A stretch of 56,532 nt of DNA from Flavobacterium araucananum (lineage in GTDB: Bacteria > Bacteroidota > Bacteroidia > Flavobacteriales > Flavobacteriaceae). Where the stretch lies: contig NZ_MUGS01000022.1 of NCBI RefSeq assembly GCF_002222055.1, forward strand, positions 1 to 56,532. The letters run 5' to 3'. How positions within the stretch are numbered: position 1 is the first letter of the stretch; each line of letters starts with the position of its first letter. Positions 7,398-15,557 of the stretch are shown here, piece by piece. The notes beneath the pieces are model-generated. The model saw only the letters and a list, made by a program, of their open reading frames with translations. It was not told the DNA's origin and did not search any database. A program made the translations under genes and the position numbers.

Positions 7398-7569
7398 GTA
7401 CAAACGGTGATACGTGGCTCCCAATGCCTGAAAAGACAAATGACGGTACGTACAACAACAAAGGCATCATTTACAACCGTACAGCACCGGACACAATTAG
7501 TTGTACAGCAGATAAGACAGACGGACAGCTGTGTTCATTTTTATGCAGTCGAACCTCCTTTAACCGTAC
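7398..7569. repeat. Cluster of GTAC-centred motifs upstream of the DUF3408 gene
   Basis: Six GTAC sites lie within 172 bases (7398, 7446, 7450, 7479, 7503, 7566), several in the contexts ACCGTACAG, TTGTACAG or GACGGTAC that resemble the operator halves between the HTH gene and the HEPN cassette. The stretch is open in the frame of the following gene but reads as low-quality protein, so I treat it as non-coding. It could be bound by the element's HTH protein or serve as a partition or replication site. Confidence 0.45.
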
Positions 7570-7655
7570 AGGAGCTACGGATAAAAACAGGTGCAGTTAT
7601 ACGCTACGATTTAAAAGCAAAACGAAAATTGACAATAAATAAAACAATAAAAACG

Positions 7656-8066
7656 ATGAACAGCGACAATGAAAAAAAAGTGATACCTAATATCGATGAA
7701 GGAAAAATGATGGATCTGATGGTGGATGGAGTGAGAAAAGAAGGGTTTAATGTCGATACGGAAACACCTGCTGAACAGCCAGAAAAGGAAAAGCCGACAG
7801 CAAAAGAGCAGAGCCGGGCAAAAAGGAATAATCAGGCTGACTATGAAAGTATATTTTTCAGGGAAGTAAAAACTACTGCACGCCACGGCAAATCAGTTTA
7901 TATCGATCCCGACCACCACAAAAAGCTCACCCGTATCGTTCAGGTTATCGGAGAGGACAACATTACCATCTATGCCTATCTCAGCAATCTGCTGGAACAT
8001 CATTTCCATGAGTTCGAACAGCAGATAACGGCAAGCTTCAATGAAAAGAACAAACCCATTTTTTAA
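7656..8066 (+). CDS. DUF3408 domain protein of a conjugative/mobilisable element
   Basis: I chose ATG 7656 (MNSDNEKKVIPNIDEGKMM), giving 136 residues; the open frame continues upstream to 7407 but there it overlaps the GTAC repeat cluster and has biased composition. After a charged N-terminal half, residues about 65-130 match DUF3408 (YESIFFREVKTTARHGKSVYI, then HKKLTRIVQVIGEDNITIYAYLSNLLEHH). DUF3408 proteins are typical of Bacteroidota conjugative transposons, usually near partition or mobilisation genes, with a ribbon-helix-helix-like C-terminus that suggests DNA binding. Here it precedes the oriT candidate and the mobilisation genes. Confidence 0.8.
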   Translation: MNSDNEKKVIPNIDEGKMMDLMVDGVRKEGFNVDTETPAEQPEKEKPTAKEQSRAKRNNQADYESIFFREVKTTARHGKSVYIDPDHHKKLTRIVQVIGEDNITIYAYLSNLLEHHFHEFEQQITASFNEKNKPIF

Positions 8067-8244
8067 GTTTTTAGGTAAAAAATACTTTTTTATAAACCTT
8101 TAATCTTTGCAGATTTATAAACCTCACTCAACTGAGCCTGTACAGAAACCAAGAAAAAAAATATTTTTCCAAAGAAAACAGAAAAAGGGAAAAAAGAAAA
8201 AGAAAGCAGTTTTACAGGACGGGATGCAGACAGGCCAAAAGGAA

Positions 8245-8299
8245 ACGGAATAAGTCCCGAAGGGTGGCTTGGGAGTACGCGAGCAAGACATTATGCCGT
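8245..8299. other. Candidate oriT / structured site upstream of the mobilisation genes, element A
   Basis: An imperfect stem (ACGGaATAA / TTATgCCGT) encloses the motif GTCCCGAAGGG and a GC-rich loop. A matching structure with the same ATAAGTCCCGAAGGGG and CATTATGC blocks but different, still complementary outer arms (GAAGTGC/GCACTTC) lies beside the second relaxase pair (20301-20361). Association of both copies with relaxase genes makes an origin of transfer the best guess. The 8067-8480 gap otherwise holds only purine-rich sequence without a gene. Confidence 0.5.
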
Positions 8300-8480
8300 A
8301 AGCTTTTGGACAGGCTGATCCAGCCCGTCCTATCTTAGTTTTCTTTTTATTATTTCTTTGGGATAAAATAAAAATCCATCCCGTCCAAAACCGGACATGT
8401 CCCGCCAAACAAAGCCACAGAGTGCCAAAAAGCAGAGCCTGAACCTATAAGAATTACCTTTTGGCTTAAAATCAAAGACC

Positions 8481-8960
8481 ATGAAAAAAGACAAGCAAAA
8501 GGATAAGGTGGAGAAAAAGAAAAAAAAGCCGTTCACACCGCCAAAACCGGAAGAAGAAAAGAAGAAGAAAAACAAAAAAAAGGTCATCAGACAGAGCAAT
8601 CCGTTTATCAGGATAGACAGGGGCGGAAATTTTTTAACCAATTTCTTTTCCAATTTTTTCAGACAGCTTAGAAACCCGACAAAAACAGGTATCAGCGGGC
8701 TGTTAGGAAAATTTCTGGTAATCAAAATTGACCCAAAGGAAAAGAACCCTGCACAACAGCCTGCAAAGCCTGCGGATATTATGGGACCGGTGAAAACGGT
8801 TTTACGTAACCTAAACTATAGCGGGGACAATAATCTAAGCCCGGCTGAAAAAGAGTCACTCAGACAGCGTACCAACCAGCCCTTGAAAATTGATTTTAAG
8901 ACAGGGCAGAATGAACAGCAACAAGAAAATATGCCCAAGAAAAAAGGCTTAGGCATGTAG
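8481..8960 (+). CDS. Lys-rich hypothetical protein of the mobilisation region
   Basis: The 159-residue protein has a strongly basic N-terminal third (KKKKKPFTPPKPEEEKKKK), a central hydrophobic-aromatic segment (FLTNFFSNFFRQL) and a polar C-terminus. No known domain is recognised. It stands between the oriT candidate and the relaxase accessory gene in the same orientation, so a DNA-contacting role in mobilisation is possible but unproven. It has no counterpart in the inverted mobilisation module at 18.3-20.4 kb. Confidence 0.55.
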   Translation: MKKDKQKDKVEKKKKKPFTPPKPEEEKKKKNKKKVIRQSNPFIRIDRGGNFLTNFFSNFFRQLRNPTKTGISGLLGKFLVIKIDPKEKNPAQQPAKPADIMGPVKTVLRNLNYSGDNNLSPAEKESLRQRTNQPLKIDFKTGQNEQQQENMPKKKGLGM

Positions 8961-9030
8961 GGGTAATACCCAGAGCAGACCAAGAAAAGGCATGGAATAA
9001 AATCCCCAGACCAATAATAAACTAAATCCA

Positions 9031-9465
9031 GTGAAAAGCAATACACCCAGAGCGTATAAAGGAGGCAGGCATCCCAAAGCAGATCCCGCCGTGCACCGCT
9101 ATTCGATCAGTCTTACCGCCGAGGAAAACGCCCGTTTTCTAACCCTTTATGAGCAGTCCGGCATGAATGTTATGGCGCACTTTATCACGGCGTGCATTTT
9201 CCAAAAGGGCATCAAAACGATAAAGGTTGACAAGACTGCAATGGAATATTATGTGCGCCTGACTTCTTTATTCGGGCAGTTCAGGGCTGTGGGGGTAAAT
9301 TACAATCAGGTTGTAAAAATGCTCAATAGTAATTTTTCCGAAAAGAAAGCCCTGGCATATCTGTACAAGCTGGAAAAACAGACAGCAGAACTTGTTTTGC
9401 TGTCACAAAAGATAATACAGCTTACGGGGGAATTTGAAGCAAAGCACCTGAAAGAAAACCCATGA
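9031..9465 (+). CDS. Relaxosome accessory protein, MobC-like
   Basis: The 144-residue protein has the form of MobC-type relaxosome proteins: a basic start (GGRHPKADPAVHRYSISLTAEENARF) predicted to form a ribbon-helix-helix DNA-binding unit, and a C-terminal helical part with the typical AVGVNYNQVVKMLN string. Such proteins bind oriT and help the relaxase open the strands. The relaxase ATG follows the stop after one base, so the pair is translationally coupled. The homologue next to the second relaxase is at 19534-19929. Confidence 0.85.
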   Translation: MKSNTPRAYKGGRHPKADPAVHRYSISLTAEENARFLTLYEQSGMNVMAHFITACIFQKGIKTIKVDKTAMEYYVRLTSLFGQFRAVGVNYNQVVKMLNSNFSEKKALAYLYKLEKQTAELVLLSQKIIQLTGEFEAKHLKENP

Positions 9466-9466
9466 G

Positions 9467-10762
9467 ATGATAGCGAAAATAGCAAGAGGCGCAAGCTTGT
9501 ATGGTGCACTGGCCTACAATTACCAAAAGGTTGAAAAACAGAATGCCCATATTCTGTTTACACAGAAGATTATCGAAGCTGCTGACGGAAGCTATTCCAT
9601 GGAGCAGTTATCCCGTTCTTTTGACCTGCATCTGCTGGCCAACCGAAAGACGGAAAAACCGATACTACATATCTCACTAAACCCTGACCCGAAAGATACC
9701 GTAAGCGATGCTGATTTTGAGAATATGGCACAGGAGTACATGAAGGAAATGGGTTACGCAGATCAGCCTTTTGCAGTATTCAAACACACTGATATTGACC
9801 GCACGCATATCCATATCGTATCGGTCTGCGTGGACGGGGACGGCAGGAAGATATCAGACAAATTTGAAAAAAGGCGTTCGATGGCTGTCTGCCGGACACT
9901 CGAAAAAGAATACGGACTGATCTCTGCGGTTGAAAAAAAAGAAAACTCACAGAGCCCTGTATTCAAACCCATAAATTACAAAGAAGGCGATATAAAAAGC
10001 CAGATGGCTTCGGTTATCCGCCACCTGCCCAAATACTACCAGTTCCAAACTTTCGGGGCGTATAATGCGCTTCTTTCCCTTTTCAAAATTACGGCAGAAG
10101 AAATCAAGGGCGAATACAACGGAATCCCAAAACAGGGACTGGTATATTTTGCGCTCAATGACAAGGGAGAAAAAGCCAGCAATCCCTTCAAGGCTTCGCT
10201 GTTTGGAAAAAATGCCGGATTAGTACAACTTGAGTCCCATTATGGGCAAAGCAGGATAAAACTAAAAGACAGTCCGGCTAAGGGATCAGTTAAAGCCACG
10301 ATCGAATCTGCGATGCAGGGTACTTCAAACGAATCTAAATTTAAGAAAAAGCTTTTAGAACAGGGCATCAATGTCGTGGTACGCAGAAATGACACTGGAC
10401 GTATTTACGGCATTACTTTTATTGACCACGAATCCCGCTGTGTTTACAACGGATCAGAGCTTGGCAAAAACCTTTCGGCCAATGCATTCAATGAATGGTG
10501 GAATAACGGCAATAAAGCAGACCTGTCCAAAAAAGAAAACACTGTTTCACAGGAAATTGCCCCTGCAGGAAACCAGATCAGCGAGCCGTACAGCCAGTCC
10601 GACTTTTCAGGGAAAGAAAATATGCCCGAAAACGGGCAGGAAAACAATATTATTGAAGCGTTTGGAAGCTTACTGCCTGAAAATCAAGGGGAAGATTTTC
10701 AGGAAACAGCATTTGCCAATCAGATGAAACGCAAGGATAAGCGCAGGAAACCAAAGCTTTAA
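9467..10762 (+). CDS. Relaxase/mobilisation nuclease, element A
   Basis: The 431-residue protein is a relaxase of the Bacteroidota mobilisation type. The metal-binding three-histidine motif is visible as H107-x6-H-x-H (KHTDIDRTHIHIVS), preceded by the HISLNPDP strand around 68-75. The catalytic tyrosine is probably one of Tyr12, Tyr17 or Tyr19 near the N-terminus (LYGALAYNYQ). It would nick at oriT and lead the single strand to the recipient. No coupling protein or type IV secretion genes are in the window, so the element must be mobilised by another conjugative system. The C-terminus is polar and probably disordered. Confidence 0.88.
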   Translation: MIAKIARGASLYGALAYNYQKVEKQNAHILFTQKIIEAADGSYSMEQLSRSFDLHLLANRKTEKPILHISLNPDPKDTVSDADFENMAQEYMKEMGYADQPFAVFKHTDIDRTHIHIVSVCVDGDGRKISDKFEKRRSMAVCRTLEKEYGLISAVEKKENSQSPVFKPINYKEGDIKSQMASVIRHLPKYYQFQTFGAYNALLSLFKITAEEIKGEYNGIPKQGLVYFALNDKGEKASNPFKASLFGKNAGLVQLESHYGQSRIKLKDSPAKGSVKATIESAMQGTSNESKFKKKLLEQGINVVVRRNDTGRIYGITFIDHESRCVYNGSELGKNLSANAFNEWWNNGNKADLSKKENTVSQEIAPAGNQISEPYSQSDFSGKENMPENGQENNIIEAFGSLLPENQGEDFQETAFANQMKRKDKRRKPKL

Positions 10763-11224
10763 GTCTCTTTCTAAGCATGTGTTATTTACATCAAATGTAT
10801 GAAACACGATTTTCAATGTACCGTATATAAAAAATTGATAGGATACATTATTGGGATTTTTTTAATTGCCTGCTATTAAAAATACAATTCCCCGGTTATG
10901 TACCAAACCATCTCCTTAATTTATCGCATCAGGTGTCCGCCCTGCGATTTTCCGCAATTATGAAAGCTGGATTAAGTTTAACTCATTTAGCCGATACCTA
11001 TCTGCAAGATCGCTGGGTCACCCCAGCCCCGAAAAAGCAAATTGTACTGAGCACGTAACGCCATCGAAAGACAAATAGTGCCAGCCCTTACCAATACTGC
11101 AATAACTTCAAAACTGCATTTTATATTTGCCGGCAGACTTCTATACCTTCTAAGATATAAAGCAGTACCGCCAAAGGCTTGGGCGTGCCTTACCGCCTAA
11201 AATAATGGAAAACCTTTACTATTT
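10763..11224. other. Intergenic region with an operator-like site and a hairpin
   Basis: No gene was found in these 462 bases. TGTACCGTAT at 10817-10826 is the exact reverse complement of the ATACGGTACA core upstream of the HEPN cassette, so the element's HTH protein may also act here. A perfect 6-bp hairpin (GCTGGG/CCCAGC, loop TCAC) lies at 11012-11027. The region should hold the promoter of the primase/helicase genes. It does not resemble the corresponding sequence upstream of the element B primase. Confidence 0.5.
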
Positions 11225-11788
11225 ATGGAAAGTTTAGAAACACTGTTCCGGTCTTTTGAAACAGGCATCAGAAGTGCGAAGGCTTTAAAGCCCAAGGAGT
11301 ACCTTAAAAGCATCGGACTGGAATATTCAGATCTTCGGATCGGCTTTAATTCAGGACAGTTCCACCACCGAAAAACCTTGAAAACAAAAGAAGGGTTTGA
11401 AGAGCTGGGCGTAATTACCAAGAGTGATGCAGGAGTGCGGGATGATTCGCTGACCGCCTATACCGTCTTTGGACGCTACGGGCTTATATTCCCCTTACTG
11501 GACAGAGAGAATGCCATTGTAAATTATTTTGCACTGCGTTTTGATCTGGACAGCCCAAAGGAAGAATATTTAAATCAGAAAGGAATTTATCCTGCATATC
11601 CTCATCCGCTTACTAAAAAACTGTATCTCGCGCCGACTGTCATTGACTGCGCCAGTCTAATACAAAGCAGGATACTGGATCAAAGGGAAGCGGTCATTGC
11701 CCTGCATGACGGGGAACTGCTGGAACAGCATTTGGAAGTTATCAGGTCATTATATGAATTGGAAGAAATAATAATCTTTAAGCGGTGA
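11225..11788 (+). CDS. TOPRIM/primase-like protein, N-terminal part of split primase (element A)
   Basis: The 187-residue protein resembles the region of element-encoded primases leading into the TOPRIM fold: YGLIFPLLDRENAIVNYFALRFD (a substrate-domain pattern), then LYLAPTVIDCASL and AVIALHDGELLEQHLEVIRSLYELEEIIIF. The usual catalytic Glu of TOPRIM motif EGxxD is replaced (PTVID), and the acidic DxD motif expected after IIIF falls at the stop codon. The following gene starts 4 bases later in the +1 frame and begins with what looks like the rest of the TOPRIM fold. The same break exists in element B (24587/24592). Confidence 0.6.
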   Translation: MESLETLFRSFETGIRSAKALKPKEYLKSIGLEYSDLRIGFNSGQFHHRKTLKTKEGFEELGVITKSDAGVRDDSLTAYTVFGRYGLIFPLLDRENAIVNYFALRFDLDSPKEEYLNQKGIYPAYPHPLTKKLYLAPTVIDCASLIQSRILDQREAVIALHDGELLEQHLEVIRSLYELEEIIIFKR

Positions 11789-11792
11789 GAAA

Positions 11793-13463
11793 ATGGAAAA
11801 GATCAGATTACAAATGCAGGAGATCAGACCCGACGTTCCACTATCGATAGTGGAACTTCCCGAGGGGCACAGTCTGAATGACATGTGGGTCAATTATGGA
11901 AGTGAAGGAATATCGAATCTTTTAAAAAGTGCAAAAACAGAAAAGACAGGAAGTGCCCTGCAGATCGTAAACGGCTACAAGATCAGCTATACAGGCATCG
12001 CAGGAGTATTTTATGTCGTGGGCAACCTGCCAATGGATTTGGGAAACCTCAGGGTATCATTACAGATTGTGGCACATACTACCCAGAAGAAACACAGGCT
12101 CAAAGTTGACCTCTTCGATTTTGGAAGCGTGCAGAGCCAGTGCGGGGAACTCTCAGAAAAACAGGGCTTTGACTTTCAGGAGCTCGAAACAGATTTTTTA
12201 CAGCTCACCGATTTATTGGAACAGCACCGTGAAGCACTTTTTGATGCGGAAATAAATCCCGTTACGGATCGCTACTCTGAAAAAGAACTTACACCACAGG
12301 CACATGAGAAAGCGGTCGAGTTTCTTTCAAAACCAAACCTGCTGGAAAACATAAACAAGCTCTTGGAACAGAACGGGATTGTCGGGGAAGAACAAAACAG
12401 GATGGTACTTTTCGTGCTCGCTTCAAGCTACAAAATGCCGTATCTGATGCATGCCATCGTGCAGGGATCAAGCGGGGAAGGAAAAAGCCATCTGATCAAC
12501 GGGATTGCGCAGTGCATGCCTCAGGAAGATGTGATGAACATGACCCGTATTACCAGTAAATCCTTATACCATTACAGAGATAAGGAACTGATCAATAAAC
12601 TAATTGTGATTCAGGATTTTGACGGACTCGACGAAGAGGCGCAGTATGCCTTTCGTGAAATGCAGTCAGCCAAGTTCCTGACCAGCTCCACGGTGGTCAA
12701 AGATATTTTCGGAAACAACAGGGGAAGAATCAAACAGGTACAGGCACACTTTGCCAGTATGACGACCACAACCAAAGCCGAGGTATATTATGATAACATG
12801 AGCCGTTCTGTAATCTTGGGCGTAGATGAAAGCCAGGCGCAGACGATGCGAATCATAGCGATTCAAAACAAAAAAATCGCAGGAAAAGCAAACAATGAAA
12901 ACGAGGTTCAGGCGACACAGCTTCTCAGAAACGCCATGCGGGTACTGAAATCCTATGAAGTAATTAATCCCTTTGCGGACAAACTTACGCTTCCACTTGA
13001 AGCCAAGATGCTCAGAAGATTAAACAGCCAGTTTCAAAATTTTGTTTCACAGATTACGATCCTGCACCAGTACCAGAGAAAAACGGACAATAAAGGCAGG
13101 CTGATCGCCACCAAGGAAGACGTTAAATCTGCCGTTGATATTTTCTTTACTTCCATCATTATCAAGGTGGATGAACTTGACAAAAGCACAAGACAGTTCT
13201 TTGAGAACCTCAAAGGCTATGTAAAGAGCCAGCAGAACGGCACAACGCACCGTTTTACCAATAGGGAAATACGCCAAAAACTCAACATCAGCAAGACCTC
13301 TTCATTCCGGTACATGCAGTTGTTGCAGGAACTGGAATACATTCAGGCAATTGAAGGCTCTGTAAACAGGGGTTTTAAATATGTGATAAGCTACTGGGAC
13401 AATATGGAAAAACTAAAAAGCAAAATCAGGAAAGAACTGAATGCCCAATTGGAGCAGTTTTAA
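11793..13463 (+). CDS. Primase C-terminus/helicase-like ATPase with winged helix (element A)
   Basis: The 556-residue protein has three parts. Residues 1-50 (MQEIRPDVPLSIVELPEGHSLNDMW) resemble the end of a TOPRIM domain. A central ATPase has Walker A GSSGEGKSHLI (near 230), Walker B LIVIQDFDGLDE (near 275) and a sensor-like region with SMTTTTKAE. The C-terminal 70 residues form a predicted winged helix (FTNREIRQKLNISKTSSFRYMQLLQEL). It probably unwinds DNA for replication of the excised element together with the preceding gene, to which it is coupled by a 4-base gap. The element B copy (24592-26262) has the same length and is nearly identical. Confidence 0.75.
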   Translation: MEKIRLQMQEIRPDVPLSIVELPEGHSLNDMWVNYGSEGISNLLKSAKTEKTGSALQIVNGYKISYTGIAGVFYVVGNLPMDLGNLRVSLQIVAHTTQKKHRLKVDLFDFGSVQSQCGELSEKQGFDFQELETDFLQLTDLLEQHREALFDAEINPVTDRYSEKELTPQAHEKAVEFLSKPNLLENINKLLEQNGIVGEEQNRMVLFVLASSYKMPYLMHAIVQGSSGEGKSHLINGIAQCMPQEDVMNMTRITSKSLYHYRDKELINKLIVIQDFDGLDEEAQYAFREMQSAKFLTSSTVVKDIFGNNRGRIKQVQAHFASMTTTTKAEVYYDNMSRSVILGVDESQAQTMRIIAIQNKKIAGKANNENEVQATQLLRNAMRVLKSYEVINPFADKLTLPLEAKMLRRLNSQFQNFVSQITILHQYQRKTDNKGRLIATKEDVKSAVDIFFTSIIIKVDELDKSTRQFFENLKGYVKSQQNGTTHRFTNREIRQKLNISKTSSFRYMQLLQELEYIQAIEGSVNRGFKYVISYWDNMEKLKSKIRKELNAQLEQF

Positions 13464-13502
13464 AACGCAAAAACCATAAAAAACGCAAAAAAAACGCAAA
13501 AA

Positions 13503-13597
13503 TGGAACACCCCGGAACGCCAGCGGAACACGCAAGCCCCAGTGTTTACTGAGCATACGATACTGGTGTTCCGTGTTCCACGGAGTGCGCAAGCGAC
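13503..13597. repeat. Iteron-like GGAAC repeat block, copy A
   Basis: Three direct GGAAC units spaced 10-11 bases (GGAACACCCC, GGAACGCCAGC, GGAACACG) face inverted GTTCC units (GGTGTTCCGTGTTCC) about 45 bases later. The block, including GTTTACTGA, CGGAGTGCGC and AAGCGAC, is conserved in the same position of element B (26302-26396) between helicase and recombinase genes. Replication origin or recombinase arm sites are the likely roles. Confidence 0.55.
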
Positions 13598-13633
13598 GGG
13601 TTTAAAATAGATTAATTTAAGAACATTAAAAAG

Positions 13634-14551
13634 ATGAAAAACAGGATAGAAAATAAAGAATTTCGAAGGCTCTTGGATGCCTTTGACAGTTTTATAAAGG
13701 TCAGGAATTATAAGACCGGCAAAAGCAGGATGTACCAGAATACCCTGATAGAATTTCTGGTCTGGCTGGAAGAATCGGGAATCAGCAGGATTCAGGAGCT
13801 GACTTCCAAAGAATCAATCAAATACTTTGAGTATTTAATTGCACGGCCAAAGCTCAGGGGAGAAGGAACGCTGTCGCAGAAAAGCATCAAATTTCATCTT
13901 TTTGTGCAGGGACTGTTCCTTTTGAACCTCATGGAAAACAAGGAAATTGAAAACGGCTATTACATTCCCTCTTATGAGGGAGGAACACAAGAGTCAAGAA
14001 ATACGCTCAGTGTTGAAGAAATAAAAACGGTGTACAAGCATGCCGAGAATGAACTCGAACGTGCCCTGCTCTCCGTAGCTTATGGATGCGGACTCAGGCG
14101 TTCTGAAATCAGTGCGCTGGATTTAAAGGATGTAAAGCTGGCTACCGGAATGGTTGTGGTCAGGAGCGGGAAAAACAGCAAAAGGCGTGAAGTTCCCATG
14201 AGCGACACGGTTATGGGGTACTTGAAAAAATACATACAGGAAGAGCGCAGTCAGAGGCTGGCGGGGAAAAGCCAGATAGAAGAAGCCTTTTTCATTAATT
14301 CCAAAGGCAGGCGAAGCACAGGGGAAAATCTGAATGATATCCTAAAGAAAATGATCGAGCAGACTAAAAATTTTGAACTGATAAAAAAAGATATTACGCT
14401 CCACTGCCTCAGGCACAGCATTGCCAATCATCTGGCGGAGAATAATGCAGGGATTGATTTTATAAGAAGGTTTCTGGGGCATTCCGATATCAATACAACC
14501 TATATCTACGCTCTTAAAAACAAGAAACGAAAACCGATTGTAACCTTTTAA
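13634..14551 (+). CDS. Tyrosine recombinase 1 (element A)
   Basis: The 305-residue protein is a complete tyrosine recombinase: an N-terminal SAM-like core-binding domain (about 1-110) and a catalytic domain with Arg155 in CGLRRSEI, Lys near 180 in RSGKNSKRREVPM, His257 and Arg260 in LHCLRHS, His283 in LGHSDINTT and nucleophile Tyr292. It would cut and join the element at its attachment sites. The second recombinase starts 10 bases downstream, so they act as a pair, as in Tn554-type elements. The element B copy (26433-27350) has the same length and few changes. Confidence 0.9.
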   Translation: MKNRIENKEFRRLLDAFDSFIKVRNYKTGKSRMYQNTLIEFLVWLEESGISRIQELTSKESIKYFEYLIARPKLRGEGTLSQKSIKFHLFVQGLFLLNLMENKEIENGYYIPSYEGGTQESRNTLSVEEIKTVYKHAENELERALLSVAYGCGLRRSEISALDLKDVKLATGMVVVRSGKNSKRREVPMSDTVMGYLKKYIQEERSQRLAGKSQIEEAFFINSKGRRSTGENLNDILKKMIEQTKNFELIKKDITLHCLRHSIANHLAENNAGIDFIRRFLGHSDINTTYIYALKNKKRKPIVTF

Positions 14552-14561
14552 GTAATCAGCG

Positions 14562-15431
14562 ATGACAAAACAGACACTGGAGCAGTTCCTGCTCCAAAAT
14601 TACAGCCCGCAGACGGTATCAAGCTATCTGTTTGCGATCAATCACTTTTTAAAATTGAATCCGAAAGCCAAGAGGTACAAATACGGGAATATCGTCAAGT
14701 ATATGGACGAAATAAGCACAAGGCAGTCCAACAGCAAATATCGTGTTGTCATTTTATCGGCAATCAAAAAATATTATGATTATCTGGTCATGAGCGGTTA
14801 CAGAAATGACCATCCATGCAAACGCCTGAATATTAAAGTAAACAGCAATCAGGCGATACAGGTGCAGGATTTGTTCAGCAGTCCAGAACTGCAACTGCTC
14901 TTGGAACGTGAGAACCGTTACAGGCATTTGGATATCAGAAACAAGGTATTGCTATCCCTTCTGATCTATCAGGGATTGACAAGCGATGAAATTATAAGGC
15001 TTACTGTAAAAGATATTGATCTGGATAATGGGACGGTTTATATCAAAGCTTCGAAAAATCTCAATAAACGGACAATGAACCTAGTACCAAGGCAGATGAT
15101 TTTGTTTTTCAATTACCTGCAGGAAACCCGATTGGAAATGCTTCGCTGTAAAACCGAAAAACTAATTATTACAAAGCTTGGCAAGCCTATAGGAGTGGAC
15201 AGCATTCATGCGATGATTACCCCTTTAAAAGGATTATTTCCGGATCGGAAACTCAATCCGCAGACCATTAGAATGAGCGTGATCTGCAACTGGCTCAATG
15301 AAAAAAATATTTCACTGGAAAAGGCGCAGGAGCTGGCGGGGCATAAATGGCCGGGGACAACGGAAAAATACATCAAAGTGAATTGCTCCCATCAGAGGGA
15401 ATTGATTAACCGCTATTTTCCAAGTTTATGA
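14562..15431 (+). CDS. Tyrosine recombinase 2, divergent catalytic site (element A)
   Basis: The 289-residue protein has the recombinase fold but an altered active site: the first catalytic Arg is Thr140 (YQGLTSDEIIRL), and the His of the HxxR box is replaced (NPQTIRMS, Arg237 kept), while His261 (LAGHKWPGTT) and Tyr270 remain. The same substitutions are present in the element B copy (27361-28227), so they are ancestral rather than decay. It may serve as a DNA-binding or regulatory partner of recombinase 1, or cleave with altered chemistry. Co-transcribed with recombinase 1. Confidence 0.85.
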   Translation: MTKQTLEQFLLQNYSPQTVSSYLFAINHFLKLNPKAKRYKYGNIVKYMDEISTRQSNSKYRVVILSAIKKYYDYLVMSGYRNDHPCKRLNIKVNSNQAIQVQDLFSSPELQLLLERENRYRHLDIRNKVLLSLLIYQGLTSDEIIRLTVKDIDLDNGTVYIKASKNLNKRTMNLVPRQMILFFNYLQETRLEMLRCKTEKLIITKLGKPIGVDSIHAMITPLKGLFPDRKLNPQTIRMSVICNWLNEKNISLEKAQELAGHKWPGTTEKYIKVNCSHQRELINRYFPSL

Positions 15432-15508
15432 TAGTTATTTTTGGGATGAAAAAGTTTTAATATCGTAGGATTTACTAAGCTAAAAAGAAGTATTAAATAA
15501 TTTATAAA

Positions 15509-15544
15509 AAACAAATAATTTACAAATTTGTAAATTATTTGTTT
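15509..15544. promoter_or_regulatory. Perfect 36-bp palindrome upstream of the GNAT/HTH pair
   Basis: An AT-rich sequence with two perfectly complementary 18-base arms (AAACAAATAATTTACAAA and its complement) ends 13 bases before the ATG of the GNAT-like gene. Position and symmetry suggest the operator of an autoregulated toxin-antitoxin operon, bound by the HTH protein of the second gene. Confidence 0.65.
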
Positions 15545-15557
15545 GTATTTTTACATT

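Noticed and set aside
7407..7655. N-terminal extension of the DUF3408 protein
   Set aside because: Composition is unlike a protein, it overlaps the GTAC motif cluster, and a good start (ATG 7656) follows.
8330..8725. Phe/Ser-rich minus-strand frame
   Set aside because: It is the mirror of the Lys-rich gene at 8481 and purine-rich non-coding DNA.
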